NCBI GenBank assembly: GCA_001771975.1
Contig: MERE01000171.1
Location: 1-10,861, forward strand
Direction: 5' to 3'
Length of the DNA stretch: 10,861 nucleotides
DNA from: Betaproteobacteria bacterium RIFCSPLOWO2_02_FULL_68_150
GTDB taxonomy: Bacteria; Pseudomonadota; Gammaproteobacteria; Burkholderiales; SG8-39
Shown here: piece by piece, positions 5,537 to 10,861 of the stretch
Layout: each line of letters opens with the position of its first letter
How positions within the stretch are numbered: position 1 is the stretch's first letter
The notes under the pieces: model-generated
Told to the model about the DNA's origin: nothing
The model's input: the letters and a program-made list of their open reading frames with translations, nothing else
Databases searched by the model: none
Made by a program: the position numbers and the translations under genes

Positions 5537-6949
5537 ATGCAGACACCGGCGCAACAGGAGGGCGGGCTGCTCGAGAGCATTGCCGAATTCTGCCGCATCA
5601 GCGGCATGGCCGAGTCGACTTTCGGCCGGCGCGCCGTCAACGACGGCAAGCTCGTCGCGCGGCTGCGCGACGGCGCGCGCATCACGCCCGAGACGCTCGA
5701 CCGGGTCAGCCGTTACATGGCGCTGCGCGGCGTCGCCGCGCCGCAGGCGCCGCGCGAACTGCGCCGCCTGATACGCGTTGTCGAGCGCTTGCCCGCAGCG
5801 GCGGCGCACGCCACCGGCGAAGGCGCGCCGTCGCGCAATTTCCGCTTTTTCGACAACCGGCAGAAGTACCTGCTGTTCGTCTCGACGTGCAGCGAAAAGG
5901 AGGTGATCGCACGCCGCGTCGGCTTGGAGCTCGCCAACCTGCATCCGCGGCCGCCCGCGGTGCGCGTGTTCGACGCCGGCATGGGCGATGGCACCGTGCT
6001 CACGCGCGTCATGCGCGAAATGCACCGGCGCTTTCCGACCATGCCGTTCTACTTCGTGGGCAAGGAGGTGAGCCTCGAGGATGTGCGGCTGTCGCTCGCC
6101 AGGATGGCGGACCGGTTTTTCGAGCATCCGGCGACGGTGCTGGTGGTGACCAACATGTATTACAGCGAAGCGCCCTGGCTCGCGCCGCGCGCGCTGGCGG
6201 CTGCGACTTCGCTGGTGTGGCACGACCTGCCGCTCCACGGCACCACGGCGCACGAATTCAGCGAGCAGATCGCGGCGCTGGAGCCGTTTCTGGCGAAGAA
6301 CTGGCAGGCGCGCCACAGCCCGAAGACGGGCAATCCGATCTACGAGCGGCCGGTGGCGCTGGTGCTGTATCGCGAGGATTTCCGCTTCCTGCTCGACGAC
6401 GTGATTCCGCGCCAGGGCAAGGCACGCGCCGACTACGATCTCGTGATCGCGTCGCAACCCTACCGCGCCCGCGTGCCGGTGGAGTTCAAGGCGGCCAAGG
6501 TCATCGCCCCGCTGGCACGCGGACTGCGGCCCGGAGGCCGGCTGCTTGGCATTCATTCCTGCGGCCGCGATCCCGGCCTTGAAATCGTGCGCGGGGTCTG
6601 GCCGGAGGAAAACCCCTTTGTCACCGGCAGGCACGACCTGCTGCGCGCGGTGCGCGCCGAAATCGGCAGGGAGGCGCGACATTACAACTTCAACGCCTAC
6701 GCCGATGCGCGCGCCGTGTTCCGCTACGAGATGCACACGCTGCCCTCGGAAATCTCGGAGAGCATCGGCACCTCGACGCTGTTCGCGGCCTGGAACGCGG
6801 CGGTCTACGTGGCGCAGATCGACGACGAGCGGCTGGCGCAGGCGCTTGGCGAGCGCCGCTATCTCGAAGCCACGCGCGAGGTGCTGCAGGCGCGCGGCGG
6901 CCTGTGGTTTTTCGACGAGTCTTACGTCGTGTCGCGAAAGCGGACCTGA
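5537..6949 (+). CDS. Class I SAM-dependent methyltransferase with N-terminal HTH-like segment
   Basis: A 470-residue cytoplasmic protein. Residues about 10-62 (LLESIAEFCRISGMAESTFG, then NDGKLVARLRDG and ITPETLDRV) resemble the small Cro-like helix-turn-helix segment found at the N-terminus of many proteobacterial proteins. Residues about 100-345 form a Rossmann-type methyltransferase: motif I VFDAGMGDG (144-152) for SAM, an acidic end of strand 2 (E177 in GKEVS), a motif-IV-like DLVIASQPY (301-309) that recalls the (N/D/S)PPY of amino-group methyltransferases with Q for the first P, and RPGGRLLGIHSCG (331-343). The remaining 125 residues are not recognised. The substrate is unknown. The ATG has a good GAGGAG site. 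The stop is 5 bases before the MetF-like gene, so the two are surely co-transcribed. Confidence 0.85.
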   Translation: MQTPAQQEGGLLESIAEFCRISGMAESTFGRRAVNDGKLVARLRDGARITPETLDRVSRYMALRGVAAPQAPRELRRLIRVVERLPAAAAHATGEGAPSRNFRFFDNRQKYLLFVSTCSEKEVIARRVGLELANLHPRPPAVRVFDAGMGDGTVLTRVMREMHRRFPTMPFYFVGKEVSLEDVRLSLARMADRFFEHPATVLVVTNMYYSEAPWLAPRALAAATSLVWHDLPLHGTTAHEFSEQIAALEPFLAKNWQARHSPKTGNPIYERPVALVLYREDFRFLLDDVIPRQGKARADYDLVIASQPYRARVPVEFKAAKVIAPLARGLRPGGRLLGIHSCGRDPGLEIVRGVWPEENPFVTGRHDLLRAVRAEIGREARHYNFNAYADARAVFRYEMHTLPSEISESIGTSTLFAAWNAAVYVAQIDDERLAQALGERRYLEATREVLQARGGLWFFDESYVVSRKRT

Positions 6950-6954
6950 ACCCC

Positions 6955-7851
6955 ATGAGCGTCGAATCCGGCACGCGCCCCGCCGCGGCAGCTATCGCAA
7001 CGCATGCCGCCGAGCTGCTCGCCTGCGGCTCGATCGAAATGGGCGCACACCAGCCCGAAATGGCACAACGCATCGCGGCGCTGCTGCCCTCGGGCACGCC
7101 GGTGTATGTCAACCACCTGCCGCGGCATAGCCTCGCCGATGCGCTCGCCTCGCTCATCGCCGTGCGCGAGGCGGGGCTCGAGCCGGTTCCGCATCTGGCG
7201 GCGCGGCGCATCGCGAGCCGGAGCGAGCTGGAGACCTTTCTGCGGCGCGCAGTCGGCGGCGCGGGCGTGCGCAAGGTGCTGCTGATCGGGGGCGACGAGA
7301 GCACGCCGCTGGGTCCCTATGCCGATGGCGCCGCACCCATCCGGAGCGGGATCCTGACGGGCTGCGGCGTGCGCGAGGTCGGCATCGCCGGTTATCCGGA
7401 AGGTCATCCCCGGATTCCCGCCGCCGCGCTCGAGAAATCGCTGCTCGAGAAGCTGGCGCTGGCGGCAGCCGAGGGGTTGGGCGCTTTCGTCGTCACCCAG
7501 TTTTCGTTCGCGCCTGCGCGCGTGGTCGAGTATTGCGCAGGCCTGGCGCGGCGTGCACCCGGCGTGCCGCTGTACGTGGGGCTTGCGGGGCCGAGTTCCC
7601 TCGCCACGCTGCTGCGCTTCGCGCAGCGCTGCGGCGTGAGCGCTTCGCTGCGCGCGCTGCGCGCGCAGGGCTTTGGCGCCGTGCAATTGGTGACGCATAC
7701 CGACCCCGGCGAGCAGCTGGCGACCATCGCCCGCTACTGCACGGTGCACGCCAATTGCAACGTGGTCGGCGCCCATGTGTTCAGTTTCGGCGGCGCCGCC
7801 GAAACTGCCGCGTGGATGAACCGCTTCATCGCGAGCCGCGCTGCGCACTAG
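6955..7851 (+). CDS. Methylenetetrahydrofolate reductase (MetF-like), divergent
   Basis: A 298-residue cytoplasmic TIM-barrel flavoprotein family member. MTHFR interconverts 5,10-methylene-THF and 5-methyl-THF. Family marks are visible: E28 in SIEMG, aligned by eye with E. coli MetF Glu28 (SFEF), GLEPVPHLAAR (74-84), the FAD/folate-loop D114 in LIGGD, GIAGYPEGHP (143-152) and VTQFSF (180-185). It is divergent elsewhere. Where E. coli has LRGD this has IGGD, and the QFFFD motif is QFSFA, so a specialised or altered role is possible. The ATG at 6955 follows the methyltransferase stop by 5 bases with no clear Shine-Dalgarno, suggesting coupling. An in-frame GTG at 6904 lies within the upstream gene. 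It may supply or consume methyl-THF together with its methyltransferase neighbours. Confidence 0.85.
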   Translation: MSVESGTRPAAAAIATHAAELLACGSIEMGAHQPEMAQRIAALLPSGTPVYVNHLPRHSLADALASLIAVREAGLEPVPHLAARRIASRSELETFLRRAVGGAGVRKVLLIGGDESTPLGPYADGAAPIRSGILTGCGVREVGIAGYPEGHPRIPAAALEKSLLEKLALAAAEGLGAFVVTQFSFAPARVVEYCAGLARRAPGVPLYVGLAGPSSLATLLRFAQRCGVSASLRALRAQGFGAVQLVTHTDPGEQLATIARYCTVHANCNVVGAHVFSFGGAAETAAWMNRFIASRAAH

Positions 7852-7874
7852 CGCGGGTCGCCGCTCGCCCCGCG
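7852..7874 (+). other. GC-rich hairpin between the MetF-like and CoA-ligase genes
   Basis: CGCGGG (7852-7857) pairs with CCCGCG (7869-7874) around an 11-base loop, beginning right after the MetF-like stop in the 61-bp gap. There is no T-run, so it is not a standard intrinsic terminator. It could stabilise or partly attenuate the transcript before the ligase, or be chance in GC-rich DNA. Confidence 0.22.
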
Positions 7875-7912
7875 TGCTAGAGTTCCCGGCTTGCGCCCCG
7901 CAGGAGAGGTTC

Positions 7913-9670
7913 ATGTCATCCGGATTGCATTCACGGCTGCGATTTGCCCCGACGCAAGTTCGCGTGGAAACCCGCGCGGACGGCTCGATACTGCTGCGAT
8001 CGCCCCAGGCATTGCAGCCGCACGCCCGCGCGGTCGGCGAATGGCTGGTGCACTGGGCAGCGCGCGCCCCCGAGCGCGTGCTGCTCGCCGAACGCTCGGC
8101 AGACGCCTGGCGCAAGGTGACTTACGGCGAAGCGCTCGATGCCGTGCGGCGCATCGGCCACGCGCTCCTCGAACGCGGCCTCGGCGCCGAGCGGCCGGTG
8201 GCGATCCTTTCCGACAACAGCGTCGACCATGGCCTGATCGCGCTCGGCGCGATGCACGTCGGCGTGCCGGTGGCGCCGGTGTCGCCGGCCTATTCGCTGC
8301 TGTCGAAAGACTTCGCCAAGCTGAAGTACATCTTCGAACTGGTGCGCCCGGGCCTGGTCTGGACCGCCGACCCCGCCAAATTTGCGCCTGCGCTCGCCGC
8401 CGTCGGGGCGACGGCGACGCCGATCGGGCCGCTGCTGCAGGCCTCCCCGGCGGCGCGCGTGGACGAGGCGTTCGCCCGCGTCCGGCCGGATACGGTCGCC
8501 AAGATCCTCTTCACTTCGGGTTCGACGGGGACACCCAAGGGCGTGATCAACACGCACCGCATGCTATGCGCCAACCAGCAGATGCTCGCCCAGGCGTGGC
8601 CGTTCCTCGAGGATCGCGCTCCGGTGATCGTCGACTGGCTGCCCTGGAATCACACCTTCGGCGGCAATTTCTGCTTCAACGCGACGCTGCGCAACGGCGG
8701 CACGCTCTACGTCGACGGCGGCAAGCCGATGCCCGGACTGATCGAGACCACGGCGAAAAACCTCACCGAGATTTCGCCGACGATGTATTTCAACGTGCCA
8801 CGCGGCTTCGACCTGCTGATGCCGCTGCTCGAAAGCGATGCCGCCCTGCGCAAGAACTTCTTCCGCAACCTGGAGATGGTGTTCTATGCCGCGGCGGCGC
8901 TGCCGCAGAACCTGTGGGAACGGCTCGAGCAACTGGCGCTCACCGAGCGTGGCGGCGAGCTCGCGATGCTCTCGGCCTGGGGCTCGACCGAGACCGCGCC
9001 ATGCGCCACCGCGGTGCATTACCACATCGAGCGCGCCGGCGTCATCGGCTTGCCGGTCCCGGGCTGCGAGCTGAAGCTCGTGCCGGCCGCGGGAAAGCTC
9101 GAGGCGCGCCTGAAGGGGCCGAACGTCACACCGGGCTATTACAAGCGCGACGACCTGACGCGCGCTGCGTTCGACGAGGAGGGTTACTACCGGATCGGCG
9201 ACGCGCTGCGTCTCGCCGATGCGAGCGAGCCTGCGCGCGGCCTGGTGTTCGATGGCCGCGTGGCGGAAGACTTCAAGCTCACCACCGGCACCTGGGTGCA
9301 TGCCGGCGCAGTGCGCGTGAAACTGATCGCCGCCGGCAATCCCGTGATCCAGGATGCGGTGATCACCGGGCATGACCGCGACGAGGTCGCGGCCCTGGTA
9401 TTCCTGAATCCCGCCGCGACCAAGGACCTGCAGCCCGATGCAGTGCGCGCGCACATCGCACGCGCGCTCGCCGCGCTCGCCGCCGAAGGCGGCAGCTCCA
9501 CGCACCCGACGCGGGCGCTCGTCACGACCGAGCCGCCTTCGATCGACGCCAACGAGATCACCGACAAGGGCTACATCAATCAGCGCGCAGTGCTGGAAAG
9601 GCGTGCGGCGCTGGTCGAGAAGCTCTACGCGAGCCCGCTGCCGCCGGAAGTCGTCACCGCCGCGGCGTAA
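7913..9670 (+). CDS. AMP-forming acyl-CoA ligase, feruloyl-CoA-synthase-like
   Basis: A 585-residue cytoplasmic ANL-superfamily enzyme that activates a carboxylate to its acyl-AMP and then to the CoA thioester. Visible motifs are the P-loop LFTSGSTGTPKG (199-210), LPWNHTFGGN (243-252), AWGSTETAP (355-363), the ribose-binding Asp in YYRIGD (D430), the hinge region FDGRVAEDFKLTTGTWV (446-462) and a C-terminal lysine in DKGYINQRA (K552) at the catalytic-Lys position. The N-terminus GSILLRSPQALQPHARAVGE and DGRVAEDFKLTTGTWV are, from memory, typical of feruloyl-CoA synthase (EC 6.2.1.34) annotations, implying a hydroxycinnamate or related aromatic acid. The exact substrate is unproven. The ATG at 7913 has AGGAG with a 6-base spacer. 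It follows the MetF-like gene by 61 bp. No enoyl-CoA hydratase/aldolase or vanillin dehydrogenase lies within the window. Confidence 0.9.
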   Translation: MSSGLHSRLRFAPTQVRVETRADGSILLRSPQALQPHARAVGEWLVHWAARAPERVLLAERSADAWRKVTYGEALDAVRRIGHALLERGLGAERPVAILSDNSVDHGLIALGAMHVGVPVAPVSPAYSLLSKDFAKLKYIFELVRPGLVWTADPAKFAPALAAVGATATPIGPLLQASPAARVDEAFARVRPDTVAKILFTSGSTGTPKGVINTHRMLCANQQMLAQAWPFLEDRAPVIVDWLPWNHTFGGNFCFNATLRNGGTLYVDGGKPMPGLIETTAKNLTEISPTMYFNVPRGFDLLMPLLESDAALRKNFFRNLEMVFYAAAALPQNLWERLEQLALTERGGELAMLSAWGSTETAPCATAVHYHIERAGVIGLPVPGCELKLVPAAGKLEARLKGPNVTPGYYKRDDLTRAAFDEEGYYRIGDALRLADASEPARGLVFDGRVAEDFKLTTGTWVHAGAVRVKLIAAGNPVIQDAVITGHDRDEVAALVFLNPAATKDLQPDAVRAHIARALAALAAEGGSSTHPTRALVTTEPPSIDANEITDKGYINQRAVLERRAALVEKLYASPLPPEVVTAAA

Positions 9671-9711
9671 TCACGCCCGCCCGAGAACGCGGCTCCGCGG
9701 CCAATCCGCGT
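9662..9711. terminator. GC-rich hairpins between convergent genes
   Basis: The 40-bp gap between the ligase stop and the MetE-like stop holds two inverted repeats: GGCGT-AATC-ACGCC (9664-9677), overlapping the ligase stop, and ACGCGG-N13-CCGCGT (9687-9711). Either could form a bidirectional stop for convergent transcripts, but neither has a T-run. This is a positional guess. Confidence 0.25.
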
Positions 9712-10823
9712 CAACCCCAGATCGCGCGCGCCGCGTCGACGCAAAGCCCGAGCTTCGCGCGCTCGTCGGCCTCGCTCACCGGATTGCCGCCCAGGGTGCT
9801 GGCAAACCCGCACTGCGGGCTGATGGCGAGCCGCGCCGGGTCCACGAATTTCGCGGCTTCGTCAGCCCTCCGGCGCAACAGCTCGAGCGATTCCAACTGC
9901 GGCGTCTTCGAGCTCACCATGCCCAGCACCACGCCCTTGGATTCCGGCAGCAACCGCAGCGGCGCGAAGTCCCCCGCGCGCGGCGAATCGAATTCGAGCA
10001 GGAAATGGTTCACCCGGGCGCGGCCGAAAAGCTTTTCCGCAACCGAGTCGTAGCCGCCTTGCGAAAGGTACATGCCCTTGTAGTTGCCGCGGCACATGTG
10101 GATGCCGATCACCATCTCCGCGGGCTTGCCCTCGACTGCCTCGTTGATCGCGTCCACATAGAGGTCGACCAGTTTTTCCGGGTCCTCGCCGTGCGCCTTG
10201 ACCTTGTCGCGCGCCGCGGGGTCGCACAGCATGGCGAGCGCGACTTCGTCGAGCTGCACGTAGCGGCAGCCGGCGCGCGCGAGGTCGGCGATCTCGGCCT
10301 GGTATACCTTGCCGAGGTCGGCGAAGAATTCGACCGGGTCGCGGTAGATCCTGCGATCGGCGTAGTCGGTGAAGCGGTACAGGTGCATGGTCGAGGGCGC
10401 CGGCATCGTGATCTTGACCGTGCCGCGCGCAATCCGCTGCGTGAACTCGAACTCATCGAGCGTGATCGGCTGGCCGCGCCCCACTCTGCCCTGCGCATAA
10501 GGCGCGGTGAAGTCGGACTCGTGGCCGTGCTCGTCGTGGAACTTGAACACGGCCTCCTTCACCACCAGGCCTTCGGTCAGGCGGACGAATTTTTCCCAGT
10601 AGGAAATGCGCCGGAACTCGCCGTCGGTCGCGACCTGGAGGCCGCAGTCCTCCTGCAGGCGGACTACATCGCGGATCGCTGCGTCCTGCGTTGCGCGAAA
10701 GGCGGCGTCATCGAGGCCGCCCTCGGTGTGCCGGCGGAATGCCTGCCGCAGTTTCTGCGGCCGCAGCAAACTGCCGATGTGGTCGGCGCGGAACGGGGGA
10801 CGTCCGTTTGGCTGCGGGCTCAT
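9711..10823 (-). CDS. MetE C-domain-like cobalamin-independent methyltransferase (YxjG/YxjH-like)
   Basis: A 370-residue, single-domain zinc methyltransferase of the MetE C-terminal family (PF01717), about half the length of full MetE because the N-terminal folate-binding half is absent. It starts with the typical PPFRADHIGSLLRP. The four zinc ligands of MetE have counterparts: H242 and C244 in GIHMCRGN, E277 in LLEFDSP and C338 in SPQCGF. Relatives are annotated as homocysteine methyltransferases, but the methyl donor and acceptor of short forms are often unknown. I chose the ATG at 10823. A GTG at 10835 in the same frame is equally possible, and the frame stays open to the window edge. A TACAAT box lies 17-22 bases upstream of the GTG. 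It converges on the CoA-ligase operon. Confidence 0.9.
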   Translation of the reverse strand: MSPQPNGRPPFRADHIGSLLRPQKLRQAFRRHTEGGLDDAAFRATQDAAIRDVVRLQEDCGLQVATDGEFRRISYWEKFVRLTEGLVVKEAVFKFHDEHGHESDFTAPYAQGRVGRGQPITLDEFEFTQRIARGTVKITMPAPSTMHLYRFTDYADRRIYRDPVEFFADLGKVYQAEIADLARAGCRYVQLDEVALAMLCDPAARDKVKAHGEDPEKLVDLYVDAINEAVEGKPAEMVIGIHMCRGNYKGMYLSQGGYDSVAEKLFGRARVNHFLLEFDSPRAGDFAPLRLLPESKGVVLGMVSSKTPQLESLELLRRRADEAAKFVDPARLAISPQCGFASTLGGNPVSEADERAKLGLCVDAARAIWG

Positions 10824-10852
10824 TGCGGTTTTCACGGCTACAGGCCTATAGA

Positions 10853-10858
10853 ATTGTA
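10853..10858 (-). promoter_or_regulatory. Candidate -10 box of the MetE-like gene
   Basis: TACAAT on the minus strand matches five of six -10 positions, with a transcription start expected near 10846. That gives a leader of about 11 bases to the GTG or 23 bases to the preferred ATG. The -35 would lie beyond the right edge and cannot be seen. Confidence 0.35.
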
Positions 10859-10861
10859 GCG

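Noticed and set aside
5408..6736. 442-codon minus-strand frame opposite the methyltransferase
   Set aside because: It is Arg/Ala/His-rich with no motif, while the plus strand carries a clear SAM motif and Shine-Dalgarno.
7891..9375. 494-codon plus-strand frame overlapping the CoA ligase in another frame
   Set aside because: It is an Arg-rich shadow. The ligase frame carries all the ANL motifs.
9438..10859. 473-codon plus-strand frame opposite the MetE-like gene
   Set aside because: It is an antisense shadow. The zinc-ligand motifs are on the minus strand.
1..10861. CRISPR arrays, tRNA/rRNA genes, insertion sequences, phage or toxin-antitoxin modules
   Set aside because: I read through for evenly spaced repeats, cloverleaf sequence, transposase motifs and terminal repeats and saw none. 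A computed search (CRISPR finder, tRNAscan) was not possible here.

Overview
The window reads as chromosomal DNA from a GC-rich proteobacterium. By gene style it is most likely a betaproteobacterium of the Burkholderiales type: strong G/C third positions, dense operons, aromatic acyl-CoA ligases, a YeiH-family exporter and an IlvD/Edd sugar-acid dehydratase. The taxon is inferred from style, not shown. I see no tRNA, rRNA, CRISPR array, insertion sequence or phage gene. Large out-of-frame ORFs opposite the real genes are shadows produced by the G/C codon bias.

Left part (1-2891, minus strand). The first 47 bases hold the N-terminus of an aromatic acyl-CoA ligase that runs off the left edge, with its own Shine-Dalgarno and a possible promoter. 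Upstream of it lies a tight four-gene unit, transcribed right to left: a long YeiH-family (PF03601) putative sulfate/sulfite exporter, a 40-residue single-span membrane protein, a universal stress protein that appears to start at a CTG directly abutting the preceding stop, and an SRPBCC-like protein with a C-terminal membrane anchor (ATGA overlap). The 40-residue gene and the true N-terminus of the stress protein are easy to miss.

Middle (2892-5536). A 281-bp, relatively AT-rich divergent spacer separates the exporter from a small secreted protein of unknown function with an Ala/Pro/Lys linker and a YezG/DUF600-like C-terminal domain. It converges, with 12 bp between stop codons, on an IlvD/Edd dehydratase of the pentonate/aldonate type. 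A 132-bp divergent spacer with several dyads follows.

Right part (5537-10861). A plus-strand run encodes a class I methyltransferase fused to an N-terminal HTH-like segment, a divergent MetF-like methylenetetrahydrofolate reductase, and a feruloyl-CoA-synthase-like AMP ligase. A short, MetE-C-domain-like zinc methyltransferase converges from the right edge. One-carbon chemistry (SAM, methyl-THF, homocysteine methylation) next to an aromatic CoA ligase suggests methyl-group handling from methoxylated aromatics such as ferulate. That link is an inference from neighbourhood only.
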